Shown: in pieces, positions 8,268 to 19,551 of the stretch
Layout of the letters: every line of letters begins with the position of its first letter
Numbering within the stretch: position 1 is the stretch's first letter
Origin: Tabrizicola aquatica
GTDB taxonomy: Bacteria; Pseudomonadota; Alphaproteobacteria; Rhodobacterales; Rhodobacteraceae
DNA: 64,000 bases
NCBI RefSeq assembly: GCF_002900975.1
Contig: NZ_PJON01000003.1
Location: forward strand, 186,001-250,000
Direction: 5' to 3'
The notes under the pieces: generated by a model
Seen by the model: only the letters and a program-made list of their open reading frames with translations
What the model was told of the DNA's origin: nothing
Databases searched by the model: none
Position numbers and translations under genes: made by a program

Positions 8268-10844
8268 CTAGAAGTCTTCCCACCCTCCGGGCTCGGCCTG
8301 AGCCGCAACGGCGGCGGTGCTGCGGATTGCGGTCACGGCGGCGCGCTGGGCGCGCGCCACATCTGGCCGGGTCGACTGACCCCGGGACGCGCGGAAAGCC
8401 AAGGCCGGTGCCTGGCCATTGCCGTCTGCCTGGACCTTGAACTGGGAAACGGTTGCCACAAGGGCCACTGCATCCTTTGTCAGGCCTTCACTGGCGGCGG
8501 TGGTCTCCTCAAGCCGCGCGGCGTTCTGCTGGGTCGATTGATCCAGCTGGGTGACCGCGCTGTTGATCTCGACCAGGTTCGCAGACTGCTGGCGCGAAGC
8601 AATCGCGATGTCGGACACCAGCCCCGCGATTTCGGAGACCGAGTCGGCAATCTGCTTCAGCGCCTCTCCGGTCTTGTCGACCAGCGTCACGCCGCGGCGG
8701 ACCTGCGTGGCGCTATTCGCGATCAAGTCGTTGATTTCGCGGGCGGCATCCGACGAACGCTGGGCGAGGGCGCGGACTTCAGAGGCCACGACCGCAAAAC
8801 CGCGCCCCGCATCGCCAGCCCGCGCAGCCTCGACCCCGGCGTTCAGGGCAAGCAGGTTGGTCTGGAAAGCGATGTCGTCGATGACCTTGATGATCGAGGT
8901 GATCCGCTCCGAGGAGCCGGCAATCTGGTCCATTGCAGAAACGGTCTCGACCACCACCTTGCTACTGCTTTCGGCATTGGCCTTGGCAGTTCCCACAGCC
9001 TGATCCGCGCGTTCTGCCCCGTCGGCGGTCGACTTGACCGAGTTGGTCAGCAGGTCCAGCGCTGCCGCAGTCTGCTCAAGGGTGGCCGCGGTGCTTTCGG
9101 TGCGGCGGGACAGACCCTCGGCGGTGGAACTGATGTCGCGCGCCTCGTTCGAAATATTCTCTGCATTGCTCAGGATGTCACGGATCGCCTGCGACATGCT
9201 GCGGACCGTGCTGTTGAAGTCCTGGCGCAGATCCTCATAGGTGCCGGCGAAAGGCTCGTCGATCCGGGCCGTCAGGTCCCCGGCATTGAGCTTGCGCAAG
9301 CCCTGGCGCAGGGCTTCGACCACGGCGGTCTGCTGCGCTTCGGCTTCGGCGCGCTCGTGGCGGGCGGCCGATAGCTCGGCCTCGGCCCGGGTCACGTCCT
9401 TGCCAAGCAGCAGCAGCCGGATCGGGTGGCCAGCATGATCCTTGATGCAGCCGAGGCTGCCGTCGACCACGGCGGGCTCGTCCGGGCTGCGGCCGAGATG
9501 AACCATGCCAAGAAAGGTTTCGCCGTGGCTGACCGAGCGCAGCGTTGCCCCGGCATCTCCGCCCGGGACTGACAGGATATCCGCCAGGGATTTCCGGCGC
9601 GCGGCGTCAAGGGTCAGACCCATGGTCGCCAGGAAGGTCGCGTTCGCCGACAGAAGCGTGCCGTCAAGGGCAAACTCTGCTTTCAGTTGGCTTGCGTCGA
9701 TGGCGTGCAACACAGCCGCGTTCTGCCAGCTTTCGGTGACATCGGCCCACTCCATGACATAGCCGACCTCTTCTCCCTTGCCGTCGCGAATGGCCGAAGC
9801 GGAAAGCGATACCCGTGCATCGCCAAGCTGGATCACGGTGTTGAAGGTTCCACCCGCAAGCGTGTGCATTTCACGATTGGCCCGGGCATGCTGACGATCG
9901 GTGTGGAACTGGGAGACCTTCAGGCCGATGATGTTTTCCGGGTCGAAACTCGGGATGCGTTCGCGCAGGGCCGCGGCGTGGGTGCGAAACAGCTCGACGA
10001 TGCGGCTGTTGTAATGGGTGATCGTCATGTCCCGGTCGATCAGCAGCATCGCTGCCGAGGACCCCATGAAGGCGGCGCCCTTGTAGGTGTTGTCAAGTTC
10101 GGCAGCCTGGGCCTGTGCCAAGGTTCCGCGCAACTCTTCCAGCGAGGTGGCGATAGATCCCATTTCATCGCTGCGGGTCTGCATTGGAACCGGGGTTGCA
10201 TAGTCGCGATCAGCGAAGCCGCGGATCACGGCCTGAACCTTGCCCAGCGGACCTGTGATCATCCGGTTGAGCAGGAACATGTTTGCAATCACCGCCACAA
10301 GAAACAGCGCGCCTGCGATCAGGACGGCGCGCAGTTCCTGTTCGCGCAGCCGCTCGAGCAGGGGGGCGGGCGTCCAGCGCGTGGCGACGGCCCCCACGGT
10401 TTCGGCGCTCTCGCCGAAAAGCGCGGGTGCGGCGGCCGAGTAGCCATCTGCGGACGCGACGGGCGCGTTTTCCGACAAGGCACGCTTCGCGAGCGCGACC
10501 AGCTCGGGGTCGGCGGGATTGCCCGATGGATCCTCGATCACGGTGCCGTCCCTGGCGACCGCGACTGCGACTTCGGCACTGCCACCCGCATGCTCGATAA
10601 GGCTGTCGAACAGCTCATGCACCTTGTCGGGACGGCCGAAGCGGATGCTGCCGGCCGCCTCGTTCGCCAGACTTGGCGTCTCGTCGGCGGCCCGGTCACG
10701 GACAAGCTGGCTCAGCTGCTCGTAATTCGCCAGATAATTGAGCGTCGTCAACGCGCCGGCCACGAGTGCGGTCAGCACAACCGTGACGGCGGTGATCTTT
10801 ACAAAAAGCGATTTCGCTCTGGAGATCCTGTGGTTCGAATGCAT
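8268..10844 (-). CDS. Methyl-accepting chemotaxis protein with PAS domains
   Basis: An 858-residue chemoreceptor. TM1 is about 14-37, a periplasmic domain spans about 38-171, TM2 about 172-192, HAMP about 193-245, then two PAS-like regions (about 258-375 and 380-495), a HAMP-like linker near [11 protein letters not shown], and the MA signalling hairpin whose tip contains [20 protein letters not shown]. The protein ends in GGWEDF, matching the aromatic-acidic tether type that recruits CheR or CheD. It is followed by cheD and preceded by a secreted Cache-like gene. Confidence 0.93.
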   Translation of the reverse strand: MHSNHRISRAKSLFVKITAVTVVLTALVAGALTTLNYLANYEQLSQLVRDRAADETPSLANEAAGSIRFGRPDKVHELFDSLIEHAGGSAEVAVAVARDGTVIEDPSGNPADPELVALAKRALSENAPVASADGYSAAAPALFGESAETVGAVATRWTPAPLLERLREQELRAVLIAGALFLVAVIANMFLLNRMITGPLGKVQAVIRGFADRDYATPVPMQTRSDEMGSIATSLEELRGTLAQAQAAELDNTYKGAAFMGSSAAMLLIDRDMTITHYNSRIVELFRTHAAALRERIPSFDPENIIGLKVSQFHTDRQHARANREMHTLAGGTFNTVIQLGDARVSLSASAIRDGKGEEVGYVMEWADVTESWQNAAVLHAIDASQLKAEFALDGTLLSANATFLATMGLTLDAARRKSLADILSVPGGDAGATLRSVSHGETFLGMVHLGRSPDEPAVVDGSLGCIKDHAGHPIRLLLLGKDVTRAEAELSAARHERAEAEAQQTAVVEALRQGLRKLNAGDLTARIDEPFAGTYEDLRQDFNSTVRSMSQAIRDILSNAENISNEARDISSTAEGLSRRTESTAATLEQTAAALDLLTNSVKSTADGAERADQAVGTAKANAESSSKVVVETVSAMDQIAGSSERITSIIKVIDDIAFQTNLLALNAGVEAARAGDAGRGFAVVASEVRALAQRSSDAAREINDLIANSATQVRRGVTLVDKTGEALKQIADSVSEIAGLVSDIAIASRQQSANLVEINSAVTQLDQSTQQNAARLEETTAASEGLTKDAVALVATVSQFKVQADGNGQAPALAFRASRGQSTRPDVARAQRAAVTAIRSTAAVAAQAEPGGWEDF

Positions 10845-10880
10845 GGAATGTTCCCGTGCTGGTGCCGCTGGTGCAGTGCG

Positions 10881-11444
10881 TCAGAAGGATTCGGCGTTCA
10901 GGCCGACCGTCACCGCCCCGATCGGCAGCCCGGTCGCCGGGTCGGTCAGCGCGAAAGAGACCTGCGCCTGATAGCTTTGCGTGGACTCGTCCAGCTCGAC
11001 CTCTGAGACATGCAGGGCGCCTGGTCCGACGGCGTAGGTCAACTGGTGCTTTTCTTCGTCGCCCTGCCAGTAATCCGAACTCGGCTCGCTGACGGCGACG
11101 TTCAGGCCCTTGGCGTCCATCACGATCACCTCGGTCACCGTGCCGCCCGCTTCCATGATGCGCTGGCGAAGCTTGGCCGAGGCCGGATTGTCCACGATGC
11201 TGGCCACGAGACCGCTGGTGCTGGTCACCTCGGCGCGCCAGCGGGCATCCATCGCGTCGATATCTGCCTGGGTCAGGGCTTCATGTGCCAGGTTTGCGGC
11301 CTGCACCGCAGAGAGGATCACGGGGTCGTCGAACCAGGCTTTCACGTCGCCCGTCACGTACGTCGTCATCCGGTCTTCAAGCGTTTCCGCCAGGGCTGGG
11401 CCCGCTGCCATAACCAGCGCCGCGGCGCTGAAAAGATGTTTCAT
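10881..11444 (-). CDS. Secreted Cache-like sensory protein, chemoreceptor partner candidate
   Basis: A 187-residue protein with a cleavable signal peptide (about 1-19, ending PALA-ET) and no further membrane segment, so it is predicted to be periplasmic. The mature part resembles a Cache/PDC-type ligand-binding domain: a long N-terminal helix (LEDRMTTYVTGDVKAWFDD), then strand-rich VTEVIVMDAKGLNVAVS and VSFALTDPATGLPIGAVTVGL, as in extracytoplasmic sensor domains. ATG 11444 follows GGAGGG. The receptor gene begins 36 nt downstream, so the two are probably co-transcribed. Confidence 0.75.
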   Translation of the reverse strand: MKHLFSAAALVMAAGPALAETLEDRMTTYVTGDVKAWFDDPVILSAVQAANLAHEALTQADIDAMDARWRAEVTSTSGLVASIVDNPASAKLRQRIMEAGGTVTEVIVMDAKGLNVAVSEPSSDYWQGDEEKHQLTYAVGPGALHVSEVELDESTQSYQAQVSFALTDPATGLPIGAVTVGLNAESF

Positions 11445-11756
11445 CTTACCCTCCATCCAAGGGAAATGTTCCCCGTGCGTTCTGGAAGCTAAGCGGCAAG
11501 GGTTAATAATCCGCCGATGGAAAAAGGGTGGAATAGCTAGGATTTGCCGAAGTTTTCTGCCGGTCCGGATTGCGGAATCCAGGATTTCGACATTCGAACA
11601 ATGGGTTGTGTGGCGATGGGCCGGCGGCATCCGGGGTGCGTCACCAAAGTTTTGGGTCGGGTGCCAGCAACGAAGATAAGTCGGCTGGAAGTGATTCCCG
11701 CTTTCGGATCGGAGCGATTGGCGCTTTGCTGGGCGCAGTCAATTGAAGGGGGACCC
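11445..11756. promoter_or_regulatory. Divergent intergenic region of chemotaxis operon and sulfur module
   Basis: This 312-nt region separates the leftward chemotaxis operon from the rightward Crp/Fnr gene and must carry promoters for both. I see a short inverted repeat at 11460-11472 (GGGAA-ATG-TTCCC) in the predicted leader of the Cache gene, and an 8-bp palindrome TCAATTGA at 11739-11746 close to the Crp/Fnr start. No consensus Fnr box (TTGAT-N4-ATCAA) is evident. Ribosome site for the regulator is GAAGGGGGA at about 11745. Confidence 0.4.
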
Positions 11757-12413
11757 ATGTCCTGGATCGACCGTTTCCCCGATCTTGCCACCCTGTCCGC
11801 ACCCGAAGCGGCCGAACTTGCCACGAAAAGCCGTCTGGTCCACCTGGCCGCCGGAGATGAGGTTTTTGTGCCCGGCCAACCGGCACGGGCCTGGCTTCTG
11901 TTGCTCGCCGGCACGGTTCGGGTCCAGCAGCGGTCGGCCTCGGGGCGCGAGGTCTTCCTCTACCGTGTCCATGGCGGAGAAAGCTGCGTCCTGACAACGG
12001 CCTGCCTCTTGGCCGACGAAAGCTATGCGGCCGAGGGTCTTGCCGAGACCGATGTCGAGGCGGTCGCGCTGTCGAAATCGGCATTCGACGAGATGACGGG
12101 CGCCTCGCCCCAGTTCCGCAAATTCGTCTTCCGCGCCTATTCCCACCGCATCGCCGAACTGTTCGCTCTGATCGACGATATCGTCTTCCAGCGCATGGAC
12201 GTGCGGCTGGCGGGCCGACTGTTGGACCTGGCGCAGGGGGGAGTGGTGGTGGCGACCCATCAGGCGCTGGCCTCGGAACTGGGCACGGCGCGCGAGGTCG
12301 TCTCGCGCACGCTGGGCGAGTTCCAGCGTCGTGGCTGGGTCGAGCAGGCGCGGGGCGAGGTGCGGCTTCTGAACGATGAGGCGCTGGTCAGGCTGGCCCG
12401 CTCGGTGACCTAG
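11757..12413 (+). CDS. Crp/Fnr-family transcriptional regulator with two cysteines
   Basis: A 218-residue regulator: N-terminal cyclic-nucleotide-binding-like domain (about 10-120), dimerisation helix (about 125-150) and C-terminal winged helix (about 160-215, with ASELGTAREVVSRTLGEFQRRGW as the recognition region). It lacks the N-terminal cysteine cluster of Fnr, so it should not bind a 4Fe-4S cluster. Its only cysteines are Cys77 and Cys83 (ESCVLTTACLL), placed in the effector domain. Position directly ahead of sulfur genes suggests it senses a sulfur species; this is inference. Confidence 0.88.
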   Translation: MSWIDRFPDLATLSAPEAAELATKSRLVHLAAGDEVFVPGQPARAWLLLLAGTVRVQQRSASGREVFLYRVHGGESCVLTTACLLADESYAAEGLAETDVEAVALSKSAFDEMTGASPQFRKFVFRAYSHRIAELFALIDDIVFQRMDVRLAGRLLDLAQGGVVVATHQALASELGTAREVVSRTLGEFQRRGWVEQARGEVRLLNDEALVRLARSVT

Positions 12414-12419
12414 TCACCG
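12403..12419. repeat. Perfect inverted repeat over regulator stop codon
   Basis: Seven-base arms CGGTGAC and GTCACCG separated by CTA, with the TAG stop codon inside. It sits about 60 nt before the DUF2892 start. It could be an operator for the downstream sulfur genes or a weak attenuating hairpin; there is no T-tract after it. Confidence 0.5.
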
Positions 12420-12477
12420 TCGTTTGCCTGCAGACTGTGGCATCCTGTGCGGACTGAGTGAATCAAGGAGGGACGTG

Positions 12478-12681
12478 ATGTCACGCAATGTCGGCAATAT
12501 CGATCGCGCGCTGCGGGCGCTGGTGGGGATCCTGGCCCTGGCTGGGGCTTTCGCGCTGGGCTGGTTTTCGGGCTGGACGGTCTGGGCAGCGGCGGTGGTT
12601 GGTGTCATCATGCTGGGGACGGCTGCGGTGGGATTCTGCCCGCTGTATCGGCTGGTCGGGATCAATACCTGCAGGATCTGA
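12478..12681 (+). CDS. DUF2892 (YgaP-type) small membrane protein
   Basis: A 67-residue protein beginning MSRNVGNIDRALRALVG, the standard start of the DUF2892 family that is also fused to rhodanese in YgaP. It has two hydrophobic helices (about 14-30 and 33-52) and cysteines in GFCPLYRLVGINTC. ATG 12478 follows a strong AAGGAGG. These proteins recur next to sulfide and persulfide genes; membrane-linked sulfur handling is the likely role but is not proven. Confidence 0.88.
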   Translation: MSRNVGNIDRALRALVGILALAGAFALGWFSGWTVWAAAVVGVIMLGTAAVGFCPLYRLVGINTCRI

Positions 12682-12684
12682 CCT

Positions 12685-13110
12685 ATGGAGACAGAGTTCA
12701 CGCCCCTGGCCTCATTCGGGGGCGGGCTTCTGATCGGGGCTGCGGCCGTGCTGCTGATGGCATTGCACGGTCGTATCCTTGGCGCGACGGGTATTCTGGG
12801 CGGGCTGTTCCGCCTGAGTGACCTGTCCGACTGGGCGCTGCGTGCGGCGTTGGTGGCGGGGATGGCCGCCGGCCCTCTCGTCTATCTTCTCGCGACCGGC
12901 ACGGCGCCCGAGTTGGGGCAGCCGGTCCCGGCTTGGGCGGTGGCGCTGGGCGGGCTGATCGTCGGCCTGGGGGTCAGTTATGGCGGCGGTTGCACCTCGG
13001 GGCATGGGGTGTGCGGCATCGCGCGCTTTTCACGCCGGTCGGTGGTGGCCACGATCTGCTTCATGGCCTCGGCGGTGCTGACGGTCTTTGTCCTGCGGCA
13101 TGTGGTCTAA
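12685..13110 (+). CDS. YeeE/YedE-family half-transporter, first of pair
   Basis: A 141-residue polytopic membrane protein with the diagnostic family motif GGGCTSGHGVCG near residues 101-111, containing Cys103 and Cys110. YeeE/YedE proteins such as the thiosulfate importer TsuA move sulfur compounds using membrane cysteines. This protein is half the usual length and is followed at once by a second half (13112-13546), the arrangement known as PmpA/PmpB in sulfide-related loci. It starts 3 nt after the DUF2892 stop. Confidence 0.88.
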   Translation: METEFTPLASFGGGLLIGAAAVLLMALHGRILGATGILGGLFRLSDLSDWALRAALVAGMAAGPLVYLLATGTAPELGQPVPAWAVALGGLIVGLGVSYGGGCTSGHGVCGIARFSRRSVVATICFMASAVLTVFVLRHVV

Positions 13111-13111
13111 G

Positions 13112-13546
13112 ATGCGGCTGGTATCCGCTTTCGTGATCGGCCTGGTGTTCGGTCTGGGGATCACGGTCTCGGGCATGATCAACCCGGCGAAAGTCCTGAA
13201 TTTCTTCGACCTGTTCGGAACCTGGGACCCAAGTCTTGCCTTTGTCATGGGCGGGGCGCTTGCCGTTGCGATCCCGGGCTACCGGCTGGTGCTGGCCCGC
13301 CAGGCACCCGCCATGGCGCCGCGCTTTCAGCTGCCAGATACGCAGGTGGTCGACCTCAGGCTCGTCCTGGGATCGGCGGTTTTCGGCCTGGGCTGGGGGA
13401 TCGCCGGCTTTTGCCCCGGCGGCGCGCTGCCTGCGCTGGGAACGGGTGAGCGGGATGTCTATATCTTTCTGGCGGCCCTGGTCGCGGGCCTGCTGATCGC
13501 GCGCTGGCTGCAGGCGCGGTCGGCTCTGGTGACCCGGCCGCTCTGA
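13112..13546 (+). CDS. YeeE/YedE-related half-transporter, second of pair
   Basis: A 144-residue membrane protein that pairs with the preceding half. The segments GLGITVSGMINPAKVLNFFD and GWGIAGFCPGGALPALGTG are characteristic, with Cys101 in the second. ATG 13112 begins 1 nt after the previous stop, so translation is probably coupled; in-frame starts at 13088 and 13100 inside the upstream gene are alternatives. Likely works with the first half to transport a sulfur species across the inner membrane. Confidence 0.85.
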   Translation: MRLVSAFVIGLVFGLGITVSGMINPAKVLNFFDLFGTWDPSLAFVMGGALAVAIPGYRLVLARQAPAMAPRFQLPDTQVVDLRLVLGSAVFGLGWGIAGFCPGGALPALGTGERDVYIFLAALVAGLLIARWLQARSALVTRPL

Positions 13547-13562
13547 TCCAGTGGAGGACCTG

Positions 13563-14438
13563 ATGCACGTCGATCTTTCCGTCAAACCCGAGGTGACCGG
13601 CTTTTTCGATCCGGCGACCAACACGATCAGCTATGTGGTGAAGGACCCGCAAAGCCGGCACTGTGCCATCGTCGACAGCGTGATGGATATCGACTATGCC
13701 GCTGGCCGCATCACCTATGACCACGCCGACGAGATCATCGCCCATGTCCGCGCGCAGGGCCTCACGGTCGACTGGCTGATCGAGACCCATGTCCACGCCG
13801 ACCACCTCTCGGCCGCGCCCTATATCCAGCGCCAGCTTGGGGGGAAGATCGGGATCGGGCGGAACATCACCGTGGTCCAGGATACGTTCGGGAAAATCTT
13901 CAACGAGGGGACCGAGTTCCAGCGCGACGGCTCGCAGTTCGATCGGCTGTTTCAGGACGGGGACAGCTACCAGGTCGGGCAGATGACCTGCCATGCGATG
14001 CATACCCCGGGCCATACCCCCGCCTGCATGACCCACATCATGGGCGACGCGGCCTTTGTCGGCGACACGCTGTTCATGCCCGACGGTGGCTCGGCCCGGG
14101 CGGACTTTCCGGGCGGGGATGCCGGGCAGCTTTGGGACAGCATCCAGCGGGTGCTTTCTTTGCCAGACGAGACCCGGCTGTTCATGTGCCACGACTACGG
14201 CCCCAACGGCCGGGACATCCGCTGGGAGACGACGGTGGGCGAAGAAAAGACCCACAATATCCACGTCGCCGGCAAGTCGCGGGAGGAGTTCGTGGCCCTG
14301 CGCACCGCCCGGGATGCGACGCTGGCCATGCCCAAGCTGATCATCCCCTCGCTGCAGGTCAACATGCGGGGTGGGGACCTGCCCGAACCGGATGAAAGCG
14401 GGAAGCGGTTCCTGAAGGTGCCGATCAACGGGCTTTGA
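13563..14438 (+). CDS. Metallo-beta-lactamase-fold persulfide dioxygenase-like enzyme
   Basis: A 291-residue MBL-fold protein. The metal motif THVHADHLSAAPY places His76, His78, Asp80 and His81; further ligands are His151 (MHTPGH), Asp168 (FVGDTLF) and His210 (MCHDYGPNGR). This matches the Blh/ETHE1-like group that oxidises persulfides (GSSH) to sulfite, which use mononuclear iron. It lacks the fused DUF442 domain found in some Blh proteins. ATG 13563 follows GTGGAGG; a GTG at 13551 is less likely. Last gene of the sulfur operon. Confidence 0.85.
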   Translation: MHVDLSVKPEVTGFFDPATNTISYVVKDPQSRHCAIVDSVMDIDYAAGRITYDHADEIIAHVRAQGLTVDWLIETHVHADHLSAAPYIQRQLGGKIGIGRNITVVQDTFGKIFNEGTEFQRDGSQFDRLFQDGDSYQVGQMTCHAMHTPGHTPACMTHIMGDAAFVGDTLFMPDGGSARADFPGGDAGQLWDSIQRVLSLPDETRLFMCHDYGPNGRDIRWETTVGEEKTHNIHVAGKSREEFVALRTARDATLAMPKLIIPSLQVNMRGGDLPEPDESGKRFLKVPINGL

Positions 14439-14439
14439 C

Positions 14440-14454
14440 TGTCCACGGTGGACA
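14440..14454. repeat. Near-perfect 15-bp palindrome after persulfide dioxygenase gene
   Basis: Arms TGTCCAC and GTGGACA separated by a single G, located one base after the stop codon and followed by AAAA. The loop is too short for a good terminator; a protein-binding site or processing signal is possible. Confidence 0.4.
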
Positions 14455-14561
14455 AAACGGAAGTTCCGAACGATTACAGGCGCTTGCCCGTGGGCGTTAG
14501 GGAAATCTTAATGCTCTGGAAGCACGACGGCACGCGGTCTCTGCGCGCCGTCGGCGAGGTG

Positions 14562-14798
14562 TCAGAGGCAGAGGAAAAGGTATTCCGTCTGGTAGTTCTG
14601 AAGATTACGGGTCGACGCATATTCAGAGGTCTTTCCAACCTTGCCGCAAATGCGCTGGGCCTCGGCCACCGTGGCGGGCGTGGGCGTTCTTGCTCCGAAA
14701 TCCTCGACGATCTTTACGCTGGATCCATTGAAGTCCGATACCATCGGCTCAACGCAGCCCATAAGGCAAAGCGGCAGCAGGAAAACGCGCAGTCTCAT
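14562..14798 (-). CDS. Small hypothetical lipoprotein
   Basis: A 78-residue protein with a lipoprotein signal peptide and lipobox LMGC (Cys15), so it is predicted to be membrane-anchored in the periplasm. The mature part contains a conserved-looking VKIVEDFGARTPTPATVAEAQRIC and ends in LFLCL, with two further cysteines. No domain is recognised. It is convergent with the persulfide dioxygenase gene and stands alone. Confidence 0.65.
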   Translation of the reverse strand: MRLRVFLLPLCLMGCVEPMVSDFNGSSVKIVEDFGARTPTPATVAEAQRICGKVGKTSEYASTRNLQNYQTEYLFLCL

Positions 14799-14917
14799 TC
14801 GTTCTTCGTCCTTGATCAATTTTCAACCAGACCTTGTTGAAATTCAACCAAGACGAATGTTTGACGGCGGTATGTTCCTGAGATGGTACGAACACATTCC
14901 CGGCGAACCCGCCGCCA

Positions 14918-18247
<3,330 letters not shown>

Positions 18248-18280
18248 GTCAGCCCCCACCTATTGCGCAAAATTGTGCGG

Positions 18281-18308
18281 GTTATAGACAGAAGCCGGAC
18301 CGGCGCAA
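18281..18308 (-). promoter_or_regulatory. Putative sigma-70 promoter of carB
   Basis: Read on the minus strand: TTGCGC, 16-nt spacer, TATAAC, ending about 33 nt before the carB start codon. The -10 box is a close match to consensus. Confidence 0.5.
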
Positions 18309-18414
18309 GGGGCAAACCGGCGGGTCGCAAACCCGGTCGGGCCTGTCGGGAAAGCCACTGGCGCGGGGTGCGGGATCGGCCTATCTCGGTCACAGGAACT
18401 TGGGGGCGCGCAGG

Positions 18415-19551
18415 GTGATCCTTCTTGAACATGGGCCTGGCGGGACTCCGGCGCTTTTCGAAGCGCCGCGTGAGGTGATCGCCGCCCATGCCCCGCGCGA
18501 TGTCGCGCCCGCCCTGGCCCGGGCCGAGGCGCTGCGGGGCAAGGGGGCCTGGCTTGCGGGCTATGTCGCCTATGAAGCGGGCTATGCGTTGGAGCCGAAG
18601 CTGGCGCGCCTGATGCCGCGCAAGCGGCCGGGGCCGCTGGTGGCGCTGGGGGTCTATGATGCGCCGCGCCCGGCGGCGGGGGCGCTGGAGCGCGCGGCGG
18701 TGGAGGCCCGTGCCACCCGCATGACCGCGCCTGCGCCGCTGGTGGGCCGTCGGGCCTATGGCACGGCGGCGCGCAAGGTCTTTGACTATATCGCGGCGGG
18801 GGACTGCTATCAGGTGAACCTGACCTTCCCGATGGCCGCGCGCCTGACCGAAGGCACGCCGCTGGGGCTTTACGGCGCGTTCCGGCGCACGGGCGCGGTC
18901 GGGCAAGGGGCCTTTGTCGACCTGGGCGTCGGCCCCATCGTCGTCTCGCGCAGCCCCGAACTGTTCTTCAAGGTGGAGGGCGGCAAGATCGTCACCCGCC
19001 CGATGAAGGGCACCCGCCCGCGCGGCAAGGATGCGGCCGAGGATGCGGCGATCATCGCCGACCTGCGCGGGGACGAGAAGGACCGCGCGGAAAACCTGAT
19101 GATCGTCGACCTTTTGCGCAACGATATCAGCCGGCTGTCGCAGGTGGGCACGGTGAAGGTGCCGGCGCTTTATGCCATCGAAAGCTATGCGACCGTGCAT
19201 CAGATGACCTCGACCGTAGAGGGCGTGCTGGACGGGCCCGCCACGCTGCCGGGGCTGATGGCGGCGCTTTTTCCCTGCGGCAGTGTCACCGGCGCGCCGA
19301 AGATCCGCGCGATGCAGATCATCCGCGAGGTCGAGCCGCAGGCGCGAGGGGTCTACTGCGGGGCGGTGGGCTGGATGTCGCCTGGGGGCGAGGCGGATTT
19401 CTCGGTCGCGATCCGCACCTTGTCGGTCAGCGGGTCAGAAATCGTGATGAACGTGGGCGGCGGGCTGACGCATGGCTCGACCGCCGCGGGCGAATGGGAG
19501 GAGGCGCTGTGGAAAGCGCGCTTCGTGAAGGCGGCGGTCAGCCAGGTCTGA
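18415..19551 (+). CDS. pabB: Aminodeoxychorismate synthase component I
   Basis: A 378-residue chorismate-binding enzyme that aminates chorismate to 4-amino-4-deoxychorismate for folate synthesis. The catalytic core is clear: GDCYQVNLTFP, IVSRSPELFF, TRPMKGTRPRG, ENLMIVDLLRNDI and PCGSVTGAPKIRAMQIIREVE. It lacks the glutaminase domain. GTG 18415 (VILLEHGPGG) fits family N-termini; TTG 18400, with AGGA just upstream, is an alternative. It overlaps pabC by 43 nt. Confidence 0.9.
   Translation: MILLEHGPGGTPALFEAPREVIAAHAPRDVAPALARAEALRGKGAWLAGYVAYEAGYALEPKLARLMPRKRPGPLVALGVYDAPRPAAGALERAAVEARATRMTAPAPLVGRRAYGTAARKVFDYIAAGDCYQVNLTFPMAARLTEGTPLGLYGAFRRTGAVGQGAFVDLGVGPIVVSRSPELFFKVEGGKIVTRPMKGTRPRGKDAAEDAAIIADLRGDEKDRAENLMIVDLLRNDISRLSQVGTVKVPALYAIESYATVHQMTSTVEGVLDGPATLPGLMAALFPCGSVTGAPKIRAMQIIREVEPQARGVYCGAVGWMSPGGEADFSVAIRTLSVSGSEIVMNVGGGLTHGSTAAGEWEEALWKARFVKAAVSQV

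Noticed and set aside
8223-9374. Plus-strand frame of about 383 codons opposite the chemoreceptor
   Set aside because: Antisense shadow of the conserved MA signalling domain.
10828-10840. GGTTCGAAT-like string suggesting a tRNA T-arm
   Set aside because: It lies within the chemoreceptor start region and no acceptor or anticodon stem can be folded around it.
11739-11746. TCAATTGA as an Fnr/Crp box
   Set aside because: Too short, with the wrong half-site spacing for a TTGAT-N4-ATCAA or TGTGA-N6-TCACA site; kept only as a note in the intergenic entry.
13356-14264. Minus-strand frame of about 302 codons
   Set aside because: Antisense to the persulfide dioxygenase gene, whose metal motifs are all intact.
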